64,000 nt of DNA from positions 40,475-104,474 of the forward strand of contig JFHF01000030.1 in assembly GCA_000648925.1 (NCBI GenBank), written 5' to 3'. Of the stretch, positions 9,067 through 21,871 are shown in pieces. The notes under the pieces are model-generated. The model had not been told where the DNA came from and ran no database searches. It saw nothing but the letters and a program-made list of their open reading frames with translations. Source of the DNA: Caballeronia jiangsuensis. GTDB lineage: Bacteria; Pseudomonadota; Gammaproteobacteria; Burkholderiales; Burkholderiaceae. The position numbers and the translations under genes are program-made. Numbering within the stretch: position 1 is the stretch's first letter; every line of letters starts with the position of its first letter.

Positions 9067-10053
9067 TCAGGCGACGTTCCAGCGCGCCTCGGTCACGTCG
9101 AGTTTCTTCGGAATCAGCTTGAGCCCGGTGAAGGTATCGGCGATCTGCTGCTGGTACGCGAGCGTGGCCGGCTCGATCTGCTGCACGCCGTACGATGTGC
9201 GCCTGAGCGCGGTTTCGAGGATGTCGGTATCGAGCCCGATGAGCGGCGACAGTTGCGCGGCCACAGCCGGCACGTTCTCGCGCGCCCAGCGATCGACCTG
9301 ATCGAGTTCTTCGAGCACGGTATGCACGAGCTGCGGCTGCGCCGTGGCCATCTTGCGCGTCGCGAGGTAGTACTGCACGTTGCGCACGAGCCCGCTCGCG
9401 TCGGTGAGCTGACGGGCGCTGGCCTGCTTCTCGGCGGCGGCGAGATACGGGTCCCAGATCGCCCATGCATCGATGCTGCCCTGTACGAACGCAGCGCGTG
9501 CATCGGCGGGCGCGAGATAGACGGGCTGGATATCGGACCACGCGAGGTTCGATTTTCTGAGCGCCTCGACGAGCAGAAAATGAACGTTCGATCCTCTGTT
9601 CAGCGCCACTTTCTTGCCGCGCAATTCCGCGACCGACTGGAGCTTCGAATCCTTCGGCACGACGATCGCCTCGGCGCGAGGCGCGGGCGGCTCGTGGCCG
9701 ATATAGACGAAATCGACGCCTGCCGCCTGCGCGAAGATCGGCGGCGTTTCACCGACCGTGCCGATATCCACCGCGCCCGCGTTGAGTCCTTCGAGCAGTT
9801 GCGGCCCGGCGGGAAATTCGAGCCATTGCACGGTGATGCCTTGCGCGGCGAGGCGCTTGTCGAGCGAGCCGCGCGCCTTGAGCACGACGAAGTTGCCGTA
9901 CTTCTGATAGCCGATGCGCAGTGTCTTCGGCGCGTCGGCGGCTTGCGCGATGCGCCCGGCGAGTCCGCCCGACAGCCCCGCACCGAGCGCGGCGAGCGTG
10001 AAAAGCGTGCGGCGACGCGCGGGAAGAGAGGGCGTGTTCTTTCGGTCGGACAT
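9067..10053 (-). CDS. ssuA: sulfonate ABC transporter substrate-binding protein
   Basis: 328-residue periplasmic binding protein. The start at 10053 has GAGGA seven bases upstream. The N-terminal region ARRRTLFTLAALGAG with cleavage near AQA|AD looks like a signal peptide with consecutive arginines, possibly Tat-exported. The mature part begins with LRIGYQKYGNF and contains GTVGETPPIFAQAAG, both typical of SsuA/TauA-like nitrate-sulfonate-binding proteins. First gene of ssuADCB. Expression is expected to rise under sulfate starvation (CysB/Cbl control is the known pattern); I did not identify a specific CysB site. Confidence 0.9.
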   Translation of the reverse strand: MSDRKNTPSLPARRRTLFTLAALGAGLSGGLAGRIAQAADAPKTLRIGYQKYGNFVVLKARGSLDKRLAAQGITVQWLEFPAGPQLLEGLNAGAVDIGTVGETPPIFAQAAGVDFVYIGHEPPAPRAEAIVVPKDSKLQSVAELRGKKVALNRGSNVHFLLVEALRKSNLAWSDIQPVYLAPADARAAFVQGSIDAWAIWDPYLAAAEKQASARQLTDASGLVRNVQYYLATRKMATAQPQLVHTVLEELDQVDRWARENVPAVAAQLSPLIGLDTDILETALRRTSYGVQQIEPATLAYQQQIADTFTGLKLIPKKLDVTEARWNVA

Positions 10054-10143
10054 GCGTAGTTCCTCGTTGATCGAAGGCATCTTTACCGATGCCACTCCGA
10101 GGATGCTATCAACGCCCGCCTTGGCGGCTAAACGAGAAATCGT

Positions 10144-10155
10144 GATATCGATATC
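10144..10155. promoter_or_regulatory. 12-bp perfect palindrome in the divergent ssuA / metQ-like promoter region
   Basis: GATATCGATATC lies 90 bp before the ssuA start and 110 bp before the metQ-like start. It reads the same on both strands and could be an operator for one or both genes. There is no second copy to support it, so this is only a candidate. Confidence 0.3.
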
Positions 10156-10265
10156 GTTCGCAGCGAATCTCATTCGTCACGCATATCGATAGCGCCCGAT
10201 GTTATTTGTCGCGCACGCGCCGCGCCTCTAGCATCACGCTTCCCTCAATAGCATGCGTGTGCATC

Positions 10266-11093
10266 ATGAAGATCAAGCATCCATTCAAAGCCACTCTGTT
10301 CTCGATCCTGCTCGCGTGCGGCGTCGTGAGCGCGCAGCCGTCGTTCGCGGCGAATCAGACCGTGCGGGTCGGCATCATGTCCGGCGAGGACGAGGATGTG
10401 TGGCGCGCCGTCGCCGCCAATGCCGCGAAGCACGGCATCACGGTGAAGGTCACGACCTTCTCCGACTACACGCAGCCGAACGAAGCGCTCGCGCAGCACG
10501 ATCTCGACGCCAACTCGTTTCAGCACAAGCCCTATCTCGATGCGCAAATCCAGGCGCGTCACTACGACATCGTGCCCGTGGGCTACACCTATGTGCAGCC
10601 GATCGGCCTGTATTCGCGCAAATGGAAATCGGTCGATGCGCTGCCGCAGAACGCGGCCATCGGCGTGCCGAACGACCCGAGCAACGAAGGGCGCGCGCTT
10701 CTGCTGTTGCAGGCCAACGGCGTGATCAAGCTGCGCGAGAACGTCGGCCTCTTGCCGACCGCTCGCGATATCGCCAGCAACCCGAAGCACGTGCAGATCA
10801 AGGAACTGGATGCGGGCATCGTCGGGCGAGCGATCGGCGATCTCGACGCCGCCGTCGTCAACACCGACTGGGCGATCAAGGCCGGCATCAAGATTCCGCA
10901 GGAACGCATCGCGCAGGAACAGGTGCCGGGCAATGCGTATCGCAACTTCATCGCGGTCAATGCGAAGGATGCGCAGGCGCCGTGGGTCAAGGCGCTCGTC
11001 GAAAGCTATCAGCAGACCAACGTCGCTTCGTCGATTCTGAGCGTGTATCACGGCGCGACGCTGCCCGCGTGGGAGGGCGCGCCCCAGCATTGA
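10266..11093 (+). CDS. MetQ/NlpA family ABC substrate-binding lipoprotein
   Basis: 275 residues starting MKIKHPFK at 10266. The signal peptide contains LLAC (C18), a plausible lipobox, although signal-peptidase-I cleavage near SFA|AN is also possible. The mature protein shows NlpA features: VRVGIMSG, FSDYTQPNEAL, DLDANSFQHKPYLD and AIGVPNDPSNEGRALLLLQ. The family binds methionine or related thioether compounds in the periplasm. No metN or metI gene is adjacent, so it may feed a transporter encoded elsewhere. Its position divergent from the sulfonate operon suggests a shared sulfur-scavenging response, which is inference. Confidence 0.85.
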   Translation: MKIKHPFKATLFSILLACGVVSAQPSFAANQTVRVGIMSGEDEDVWRAVAANAAKHGITVKVTTFSDYTQPNEALAQHDLDANSFQHKPYLDAQIQARHYDIVPVGYTYVQPIGLYSRKWKSVDALPQNAAIGVPNDPSNEGRALLLLQANGVIKLRENVGLLPTARDIASNPKHVQIKELDAGIVGRAIGDLDAAVVNTDWAIKAGIKIPQERIAQEQVPGNAYRNFIAVNAKDAQAPWVKALVESYQQTNVASSILSVYHGATLPAWEGAPQH

Positions 11094-11291
11094 ATCGCCG
11101 AAGTCTCGATGACGCGGCGGCGCAATGCCGCCGTGATGCCTGAAGCCTTTGCCGCGCCACCCGATTGTCGCGCGCCGTTCTCCAAAGCGTCTCCCTGACG
11201 GGCGTTTATCCGCCCGCGCACAGCCGACATACTCGCGCTCATTGCGACATTTCGATGCGGCGGCATTCGCCGATCAGGCAAGAGACTCATC

Positions 11292-14516
<3,225 letters not shown>

Positions 14517-14521
14517 CGCAA

Positions 14522-15430
14522 TTACGCCGTGCGCTGCAAGGTCTCGGCGAGATGATTGACGACCGCGCGCGTCTTGGCGGCCATCTTCTGGCCGAGCGAA
14601 ATGATCGCGTGCACGGGCGGTCCGTCAACATCGGCTTCGGGCAAGACGTGCACGAGCCTGCCTGCGCGCACATGCGGCAGCGCCACGCGATCGAAAATCT
14701 GCGCGATGCCGAAGCCTGCGACGGCCGCCTCGACGAGCGCCTGGCCGTCCGCGAGCACGAGCACCGGCTGCGGCGCGAACGCTTTCGCCGATGCACCGTC
14801 GCGCAAGGTCCAGGGCCGCAGCCGCCCCATCGGACCGCGGAAGATCACGGCGTCGTGATCGCCCAGTTGATCGATGCTCTCGGGCGTGCCCTTGCGATCG
14901 AGATAATCCGGCGACGCATACAGGCCGCTGCGCAGATCGCAGAGCTTGCGCACCGTCAATTCGCTGTCCTCGGGCAGCGCGCCGATGCGCACGACGACAT
15001 CCCATCCCTCGCCGATCGGGTCCGACATGCGATCGGTCAATGCAAGCTCCAGCGTCACCTTCGGATGCTGCGCGCGAAACTCGAGAAAGCTCGGCAGTAG
15101 CAGCCTGCCGAAGCCCGCGGGCACGTCGATCTTCACGCGTCCGGCCGGCTCCGAGCGGCGCGCCGCGAGTTGCTGCTCGGCTTCGCGCAGTCCGTCGAGC
15201 GCATCGCGTGCGGCTCGCAGATAGGTCTCGCCGTCTTCGGTGAGCCGCACGGCGCGCGTCGTGCGTTGAAAGAGCCGCGTGCCGAGCCGTGCTTCCAGCC
15301 GCTGCACGGCCTTGCCCACATTCGACTTGCTGTTGCCCATTTCTTCCGCGGCGCGCGTGAAGCTGCCGGTTTGCGCGACCGCCACGAAGACGGCGATTTC
15401 GTTGATCGGTGCATCGACGCGCTCGCTCAT
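14522..15430 (-). CDS. LysR family transcriptional regulator
   Basis: 302 residues from the ATG at 15430. The N-terminal winged HTH (FVAVAQTGSFTRAAEEMGNSKS then VQRLEARLGTRLFQRTTR) is followed by the LysR substrate-binding domain (PAGRVKIDVPAGFGRLLL onward). The type is close to the AaeR/DsdC-like group that acts on aromatic or redox stress genes. It is convergent with the RND pump and divergent from the glutathione transferase (187 bp), so the transferase is its more likely target. Confidence 0.9.
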   Translation of the reverse strand: MSERVDAPINEIAVFVAVAQTGSFTRAAEEMGNSKSNVGKAVQRLEARLGTRLFQRTTRAVRLTEDGETYLRAARDALDGLREAEQQLAARRSEPAGRVKIDVPAGFGRLLLPSFLEFRAQHPKVTLELALTDRMSDPIGEGWDVVVRIGALPEDSELTVRKLCDLRSGLYASPDYLDRKGTPESIDQLGDHDAVIFRGPMGRLRPWTLRDGASAKAFAPQPVLVLADGQALVEAAVAGFGIAQIFDRVALPHVRAGRLVHVLPEADVDGPPVHAIISLGQKMAAKTRAVVNHLAETLQRTA

Positions 15431-15617
15431 TGCTCGCCCCTTTTGTTGGTGCAAAGCACTGTAGCAGCGTTGTCCGGACATCGCCCGCCATGCCGATTGT
15501 CTCCGCGCGAGCGACTGTGCGACGCCCGCGGCGGCGTTTATCGGCGCGACCGTTCCCGCGATACTTTATTCCAACGGGAAGCACTCCCGGCACTCCTTCA
15601 CCGATACGAGGCACACC

Positions 15618-16256
15618 ATGAAACTCTTTATCGCTCAGGCCACCTGTTCGCTCGCGGTGCAAGCCGTCGCCAACGAGCTGGGTCTCGCGCCCGAACTCGT
15701 GCATTTCGATGTATTCGGCAAGACGACCTCCGATCAGTCCGACTTCGCCGAAGTGAACGATCTGCTCTATGTTCCCGCGCTACAGATCGACGGCGAAGCG
15801 GATCCCTTGACGGAAACGATCACCATCGCGTCATATCTCGCGGACCAGCATCCGGAGTCCGGACTGATCCCGAAACACGAAACGATCGAGCGCGCGCGCA
15901 TGGATCAGTTGCTGACGTTCATCGCGACCGAGATCGCGCAGAAGCATATTCCGCTCATGCGCAAGCTGATGACGCCGGAAGGCATCGCGTTTCACAGCAA
16001 CAAGCTGCTCAAGGCGTACGGCAAGCTCGACGCGCGTCTCGCCGATGGCCGCGCGTATCTCACGGGCGAGCACTTCACTGTCGCCGATGCCTATGTATGG
16101 GCAACGATGTGGCACGAACGCTCAGGCGTCAATCTGGATCATCTGACGAACCTGAAGGCGTATATCGAGCGTATCGAAACGCGCGCCTCGGTACGCAAGG
16201 CGTTACGCGACGAGGCGGAACTCGTCGCGGCGCACAAGGAACGGCTGGCGGCGTAA
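15618..16256 (+). CDS. glutathione S-transferase, beta-class-like
   Basis: 212 residues. The thioredoxin-like N-terminal domain begins MKLFIAQATCSLAVQAV, where C10 corresponds to the reactive cysteine of bacterial beta-class GSTs; VPALQIDG carries the cis-proline and LTETITIASYLAD the glutathione gamma-Glu site. The C-terminal helical domain ends with TVADAYVW, the usual N-capping/hydrophobic-staple motif. It would conjugate or reduce electrophiles with glutathione in the cytosol. It diverges from the LysR gene, a common arrangement for a regulator and its target. Confidence 0.9.
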   Translation: MKLFIAQATCSLAVQAVANELGLAPELVHFDVFGKTTSDQSDFAEVNDLLYVPALQIDGEADPLTETITIASYLADQHPESGLIPKHETIERARMDQLLTFIATEIAQKHIPLMRKLMTPEGIAFHSNKLLKAYGKLDARLADGRAYLTGEHFTVADAYVWATMWHERSGVNLDHLTNLKAYIERIETRASVRKALRDEAELVAAHKERLAA

Positions 16257-16282
16257 ATGTGGCGGCGAACCCGCCCGTCGAT

Positions 16283-16477
16283 TCAATGAAGACGCCGCAC
16301 CGCGCGCAGAAGCAGGTCGCCGTCTTCCGTGATGCGAGGCAGGCGGGCGCCGCTCACGAGTTGTTCCATCGCGATGAGCTGGCGTTCGAGAAGCGTGTCG
16401 AGTTCGTGCCGGTCGCCGATCTGATCGGCGGCGTCCTTGACTAGCATGAGGGTTGCAAATTCGTGTGCGCTGAGCAT
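16283..16477 (-). CDS. small hypothetical protein
   Basis: 64 residues, mostly helical and charged, beginning MLSAHEFATLMLVKDAADQIGD. GGGAGA lies close upstream of the ATG (about 8-13 bases), which supports real translation. I recognise no domain; the leucine-rich middle (ELDTLLERQLIAMEQLV) could form a short coiled coil. It is convergent with the glutathione transferase gene and isolated from the ArsR operon by about 215 bp. Confidence 0.55.
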   Translation of the reverse strand: MLSAHEFATLMLVKDAADQIGDRHELDTLLERQLIAMEQLVSGARLPRITEDGDLLLRAVRRLH

Positions 16478-16692
16478 ACCTGTCTCCCGATCGTTCGAAT
16501 AACTGATGTAGGTCGGCGTCGGTTGAAGGCAGGGGCGTGCATGATTTCAGCGCGCGCTTCAGGACACATGACCCGGGGGTACCTCTGGCCGCGAAAAGCA
16601 GCGGGACTTGATAATAGGGCGGGGTCGTTGTTCGCGGCAATTCGGGTCGTCCCGGATATTGGGAGTTTGAAAGCCTGCGTTTGTCGCGATGT

Positions 16693-16986
16693 TCACAGCC
16701 CGCGCGCCATCTGCCTCACAAACGCCGCAATGACCTCCTCGTTCCTCGACAGAAGCAGAAACGATCCCACCCGCGTCGGCACGAGCAGTCCCGCTTCGAT
16801 CATCGACGCGATATGCGCCGAAACGGTCGATTGCGAGAGCCCGCTACGGGCCTGAATCGCGCTCAGGGGCACGCCGCCGGCGAATGCGGCGTGCGCGTGC
16901 GGGAAACCTTCCGGCGCTTTCAGCCACGCAAGAATCTCGCGCCGCAAAGGATTGGCGAGCGCCTTGTGGATGAGATCGGCGTCCAT
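16693..16986 (-). CDS. ArsR-type winged-helix transcriptional regulator
   Basis: 97 residues. ALANPLRREILAWLKAPE is the ArsR opening, and SAIQARSGLSQSTVSAHIASMIEAGLLVPTRVGSFLLL is the recognition helix and wing. No CxC metal-binding motif is present, so it is not a classical arsenic/metal sensor; a redox or metabolite signal is more likely. The ATG lies one base after the stop of the acetolactate-synthase-like gene, making it the last gene of a three-gene operon, probably as feedback regulator. Confidence 0.87.
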   Translation of the reverse strand: MDADLIHKALANPLRREILAWLKAPEGFPHAHAAFAGGVPLSAIQARSGLSQSTVSAHIASMIEAGLLVPTRVGSFLLLSRNEEVIAAFVRQMARGL

Positions 16987-16987
16987 T

Positions 16988-18814
16988 TCAGAACATGTCC
17001 GGTGCAGGTTCGCCCTTCCCGGCCCGAACGACCGTCGCCTGCCCGGACCGCGATGCGATGAACGGGCCCGTGATCATGCTCGAATAGCTCTGCCCCGGTC
17101 CGACCATCGGAAACACATCGGCGTTCTGATCGATCATCACTTCGAGAAAGGCCGGACCATCGAACGCGACGAATTCGCGCAGCTTGTCTTCCAGTTCGCC
17201 CGGCGTCCGGACGCGACAGGCAAACCCGAAACCATCGGCCTGCGCCGCAAGCACGAAATCCTTGCGATGCAGCGCCTTGTCGCTCACGAACATGCGCCCG
17301 TCGTAGAAGAGCCGTTGCCACTGCCGGATCATTCCGTCGCCGCAATTGTTGAGCAGCAGCACCTTGACCGGCACGCCATAGGTGCTCGCCGTTTCCAGTT
17401 CGCCGACATTCATGCGGATGCTGCCGTCACCGTCGATATCGATCACGAGCGCATCCGGCCGCGCGAACTGCGCGCCGATGGCAGCAGGCAATCCGAAGCC
17501 CATCGTTCCCATGCTTCCCGATGTCAGCAGGCTTCGAGGTTCGACGAAATCGAAGAACTGCGCGGCCCACATCTGATGCTGGCCCACGCCCGTGCTGATG
17601 ATCGCCCGCCCGCCGGTGATGACGCTGAGTTTCTCGATGACCCATTGCGGCTGAATTGTGCGATTGTCGCGATCGTAGTTCATGCCGTGACTGCGCTTCA
17701 GATCGCTCACATGTTCGATCCAGCCGGAACGCGCCCGCGATGCAGGACCGTGCGCCATCAGCGCAAGCAGCGCGCGTTTCGCGTCGCCCACGTGATTCCA
17801 ATGCGTGCGTTTGACCTTGTCGATCTCCGCTTCGTCGATGTCGATATGCGCGACGTGGCGCGCTCCCGGTGCGAACGCATCGGGACGGCCACCGGCCACG
17901 CGGTCATCGAATCGCGCACCCACGGCGATCAGAAAGTCGCAGTCTTCGACCGCATAGTTCGCACACGCAGCGCCGTGCATCCCCAGCATGCCGAGCACGC
18001 GCTCATGTTTCGCGGGCATCGCGCCGAGTCCCATCAACGTCGTCACGACGGGAATCTCGTAGCGTTCGCTGAAGCGGCGCAATTCGGCCGACGCACCGGA
18101 CGCGATCACGCCGCCGCCCACGTATAGAAGCGGCCGGCTGCTTCGTGCAAGCAGATCGAAGAATGACGCGCATTTGCGTTCATCGAGACGATCGCCCTTC
18201 GCCATCTGACGAAGACGCTCCGAATAGCCGCGAAGCTGCAACGTGCCCTGCCCGCGATACACGCCCTTCCAGTTCTGGATATCCTTCGGAATGTCCACGA
18301 CGACCGGCCCCGGCCGCCCCGTGCGCGCGATCTCGAACGCGGTGCGCAGCGTCTGTTCCAGCTTGTCCGGATCGGTAACAAGAAAGACCTGTTTCGCGCA
18401 CGCCGACATGATGTTGAAGACCGGCGCCTCCTGAAACGCGTCGCTGCCGATCGCGGCGCGCGGCACTTGTCCGCAGATGAGCACGACGGGCACCGAATCT
18501 CCGTTGCAGTCGGCGATAGGCGTGACCGCGTTCGTCGCGCCCGGACCCGACGTCACCATGAATACGCCGACCTTGCCGCTGGCTCTCGCATAGCCCGCCG
18601 CCATGAAGCCCGCCGCCTGCTCGTTCGCCGGCACGACAAAGCGAATCTGCTTCTGCGGCTGGTCCGCATGCATTTCGTTGAAGCGGAAGACCGCGTCGTA
18701 AGTCGGCAGGATGGCGCCGCCGCTGTATCCGAACAAGGTATCGACGCCTTGTTCGGCAAGCACGCGCAGGATGATGTCGGCGCCTGAAATCGACTCGTCG
18801 ATGTGCTGGGTCAT
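16988..18814 (-). CDS. acetolactate-synthase-type thiamine-diphosphate enzyme (large subunit)
   Basis: 608 residues from ATG 18814 (GAGG upstream; seven bases after the previous stop). The N-terminal TPP domain has the catalytic glutamate in PANEQAAGF (E65); the central FAD-domain-like region has GARFDDRVAGG; the C-terminal domain carries GDGS (462-465) through NN (489-490), the Mg-TPP motif. It would join two 2-oxo acids with decarboxylation, classically pyruvate to acetolactate. Differences from biosynthetic IlvB include GYSGG instead of GYPGG and no ilvN or ilvC nearby. Its partner in the operon is an oxoglutarate-dehydrogenase-type E1, so a non-biosynthetic carboligation is possible. Confidence 0.88.
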   Translation of the reverse strand: MTQHIDESISGADIILRVLAEQGVDTLFGYSGGAILPTYDAVFRFNEMHADQPQKQIRFVVPANEQAAGFMAAGYARASGKVGVFMVTSGPGATNAVTPIADCNGDSVPVVLICGQVPRAAIGSDAFQEAPVFNIMSACAKQVFLVTDPDKLEQTLRTAFEIARTGRPGPVVVDIPKDIQNWKGVYRGQGTLQLRGYSERLRQMAKGDRLDERKCASFFDLLARSSRPLLYVGGGVIASGASAELRRFSERYEIPVVTTLMGLGAMPAKHERVLGMLGMHGAACANYAVEDCDFLIAVGARFDDRVAGGRPDAFAPGARHVAHIDIDEAEIDKVKRTHWNHVGDAKRALLALMAHGPASRARSGWIEHVSDLKRSHGMNYDRDNRTIQPQWVIEKLSVITGGRAIISTGVGQHQMWAAQFFDFVEPRSLLTSGSMGTMGFGLPAAIGAQFARPDALVIDIDGDGSIRMNVGELETASTYGVPVKVLLLNNCGDGMIRQWQRLFYDGRMFVSDKALHRKDFVLAAQADGFGFACRVRTPGELEDKLREFVAFDGPAFLEVMIDQNADVFPMVGPGQSYSSMITGPFIASRSGQATVVRAGKGEPAPDMF

Positions 18815-18821
18815 CGCCGCC

Positions 18822-21620
18822 TCACTTCGCGAATGCACGTGTGATGACATCGCTTTGCCGCGCGACATGCTCGCTGTGATAACCCGGCGCCGTCGATGCG
18901 GAGGCAGCGGGTCCCACATACGACAGCGTCGCGCCCGCAGGCAGCATCTCACGCAACTGCGGCTCGACGAAACTCCACGCGCCCTGATTGCGCGCTTCTT
19001 CCTGACACCAGATCACGCGCTTCACGTTCGGATAACGCGCGAGCACCGCGGCGAGCCCTTCGGATGGAAACGGATAAAGCTGTTCAACGCGGATGATCGG
19101 CGTATTGTCGATGCCGTGCTTGCGGCGATAGTCGAGCAGCTCGAAATACGCCTTCCCCGAAGTGACGATGACACGCTCTACGTTGCCGTCTCGCGCCGCA
19201 TCGGTGGCCTCATCCGGCAGGATTTCACGGAACGCGCCGTGCGCCAGCTCGTCGAGCGTGCTGACCGCTTCCGCGTGCCTGAGCAGCGACTTGGGCGTCA
19301 TCACGACGAGCGGACGGCGATCGAAAGCGAGCGCCTGCATGCGCAGCAGATGGAACATTTGCGCGGGCGTCGTCGGCTGCGTCACGCGCATGTTGTCCTG
19401 CGCGCTCAGTTGCAGATATCGTTCGAGCCGCGCCGATGCGTGCTCCGGTCCCGCGCCTTCCTGCCCGTGCGGCAGCAGCAAGGTCAACGCGCTGCGCTGT
19501 CCCCACTTGGCCGCGCCCGCCGCGATGAACTGATCGATGACGACCTGCGCGCCATTCGCGAAGTCGCCGAACTGCGCTTCCCAGATCACGAGCGCGTCAT
19601 GCTTCACCGTCGAATAGCCGTATTCGAACGCGAGCACGGCTGCCTCGGAGAGAATCGAATTGGTCACCGTGAAGCGGCCCTGCACATCGCGAACATGATC
19701 GAGCGGGATGAACACGCCGTCGGCACGGCTCGCGCGCTTCTGGTTATGCAGCATCGCATGCCGATGATTGAACGTGCCTCGCGCGCTGTCCTGTCCGCTC
19801 AGACGCACATCGACGCCCGCGTGGAGCAGCGAAGCGAACGCGAGATGTTCGGCCATGCCCCAGTCGAGCGGCTTCTTGCCGCTCGCCATGTCGCGGCGTG
19901 AGTTGAGCAGCTTGTTGACGAGCGGATGAAGCTCATAGCCATCGGGCACGCTGGAGATGCGTCGCGCCAATACGCTCACTTGTTCCGGCGACGGCGGCTC
20001 GTAACGCGTCGGGATAACCGCATCCGCTGCACCCGATGCTTCGATAACCTCGCTCCCGCGCGCCTGATCGAAGATCGCGCGCCGTGCGCCGACCAGCGCC
20101 TCGACCTGCTCCGCCGTCATCGCGCCTTGCGCGATCAGCTTGCGCGCGTAGAGCGTGCGCACGCCGGGATGCGCCGCGATCGCGCGATACATCAAGGGCT
20201 GCGTGATCGCGGGCGTGTCCTGCTCCTGATGCCCGTGCTTGCGGAAGCAAACGAGATCGATCACCACGCTGCGCCTGAACTCGGTGCGATAGTCGAGCGC
20301 GAGGCGCACGGCCATCGCCACGGCTTCCGGATCGTCGCCGTTCACGTGCAGAACCGGCGCCTCGATCAGCTTGACGATATCGGTCGCATAGAACGACGAG
20401 CGCGTATCGCGCGGGTCCGAGGTCGTGAAGCCGATCTGATTGTTCACGACGACATGCACGGTCCCGCCCGTGCCATGCCCGCGTGTGTACGAAAGGCTCA
20501 GCGTTTCCATCACGACGCCCTGACCGGACATCGCGGCATCGCCGTGAATTTCGACGGGCAGCACGCTGCCGGCATCGTCGGATATGAACGCATCCGCTTT
20601 CGCGCGCGCCATGCCCTGCACGACCGGATTCACGATTTCCAGATGCGACGGATTGAACGCGAGCACGACCTCGACCGGTCCGTCGGCGGTTTGCGCGATG
20701 GTGCTGAAGCCCTTGTGATATTTGACGTCGCCTTCCGGGAGCGTATCCGCGTGCCTGCCTTCGAACTCGTCGAAGAGCGCGTCCAGTGGCTTGCCCGCGA
20801 TGTTGACCAGCACGTTCAGCCGTCCGCGATGCGCCATGCCCATCACGACGGAGCGCACCTTCTTCGACGCGCCGTATCGCACGAGTTCATCGAGCAATAC
20901 GATCAGCGATTCGCCGCCTTCGAGCGAGAAACGCTTCTGTCCGACATAGCGCGTGTGAAGATGCTTTTCGAGTCCCTCGGCCGCGCTCAGGCGTTCGAGA
21001 AAACGGCGCTTGTCCGCGGTCGAAAACGATGGCTTCGCCCGCGTGGATTCGAGTCTCATCTGCCACCAGCGCCGTTCGTTCGCGTCGGTGAGATGCATGA
21101 ACTCCGCGCCGAGCGTGCCCGTGTAGGTTTGCTCCAGTGCCGCGACGATCTCTTCGAGCGTCGCGTCCTCGTCGAAGAAATACGTGTCGGCGGTGCTGAA
21201 TCGCGTGGCCATGTCCGCCGCCGTCAAGCCGTAGTAGGCGGGCGTGAGTTCGGCCAGCGCGCGCGGCGGCTCCCATTGCAGCGGGTCCAGGCGAGCCGTG
21301 CGCGTGCCGACCGTCCTGAACGCCGCGATGAGCGCCTGCACCGCGACCTGCTTTCTCGCAAGCGCGAGTCCATCATCGCGCGACACCGGCAAGTCGTGCC
21401 GCCCTTTGGCAAGCTCGATGAAGCTCGATACGACCGGCGCGTGCGGCTCGTCATTACGATCGCTTCCGTCGATGGCGGGAGTATTGTTCAGCGCATCGAA
21501 CCAGGCGCGCCATTCATCGGTGACCGATGCCGGATCGCTCAGATAGGCTTCGTACTGCTCCTCGACATACGGTGCGTTGGCGCCGAACAGAAATGAGTTT
21601 TGATGTTTCTCGATCAACAT
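18822..21620 (-). CDS. 2-oxoglutarate dehydrogenase-type E1 component (SucA-like)
   Basis: 932 residues, the normal SucA length. Motifs are intact: N-terminal SFLFGANAPYVEEQYEAYL, VVMGMAHRGRLNVL, GFSTIAQTADGPVEVVLAFNPSHLE, GDAAMSGQGVVMETLSLS and FRKHGHQEQDTPAITQPLMY. The ATG at 21620 has AAGGA eight bases upstream. The usual partners sucB (E2) and lpd (E3) are missing; instead it is followed by an acetolactate-synthase-type gene and an ArsR gene. It is probably an accessory copy; it could decarboxylate 2-oxoglutarate to succinic semialdehyde or catalyse carboligation, or serve a shared E2/E3. Confidence 0.9.
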   Translation of the reverse strand: MLIEKHQNSFLFGANAPYVEEQYEAYLSDPASVTDEWRAWFDALNNTPAIDGSDRNDEPHAPVVSSFIELAKGRHDLPVSRDDGLALARKQVAVQALIAAFRTVGTRTARLDPLQWEPPRALAELTPAYYGLTAADMATRFSTADTYFFDEDATLEEIVAALEQTYTGTLGAEFMHLTDANERRWWQMRLESTRAKPSFSTADKRRFLERLSAAEGLEKHLHTRYVGQKRFSLEGGESLIVLLDELVRYGASKKVRSVVMGMAHRGRLNVLVNIAGKPLDALFDEFEGRHADTLPEGDVKYHKGFSTIAQTADGPVEVVLAFNPSHLEIVNPVVQGMARAKADAFISDDAGSVLPVEIHGDAAMSGQGVVMETLSLSYTRGHGTGGTVHVVVNNQIGFTTSDPRDTRSSFYATDIVKLIEAPVLHVNGDDPEAVAMAVRLALDYRTEFRRSVVIDLVCFRKHGHQEQDTPAITQPLMYRAIAAHPGVRTLYARKLIAQGAMTAEQVEALVGARRAIFDQARGSEVIEASGAADAVIPTRYEPPSPEQVSVLARRISSVPDGYELHPLVNKLLNSRRDMASGKKPLDWGMAEHLAFASLLHAGVDVRLSGQDSARGTFNHRHAMLHNQKRASRADGVFIPLDHVRDVQGRFTVTNSILSEAAVLAFEYGYSTVKHDALVIWEAQFGDFANGAQVVIDQFIAAGAAKWGQRSALTLLLPHGQEGAGPEHASARLERYLQLSAQDNMRVTQPTTPAQMFHLLRMQALAFDRRPLVVMTPKSLLRHAEAVSTLDELAHGAFREILPDEATDAARDGNVERVIVTSGKAYFELLDYRRKHGIDNTPIIRVEQLYPFPSEGLAAVLARYPNVKRVIWCQEEARNQGAWSFVEPQLREMLPAGATLSYVGPAASASTAPGYHSEHVARQSDVITRAFAK

Positions 21621-21871
21621 GATGACTATCCTTCGAATGCTTTCCCGAGATGAAGTCTAGTCAGCCGCGTTCGCGGCGGCTCATGCATCTGGCGCGTTGG
21701 CTGGCCAGTCGATGCCGGATTTGGGCCACGCCCGCCTGCGTGCAGTCAGGCGCTCGCTTGTTACATCGAAGCAAAAGTCAATTACCGGGCAAGGCGTACT
21801 TCGCGCGCGAGCGTTGGGATAGACTGGGCCGTCCCCAGCGATTGAAGCTCCTACTTAACGAAGGTCACCGC

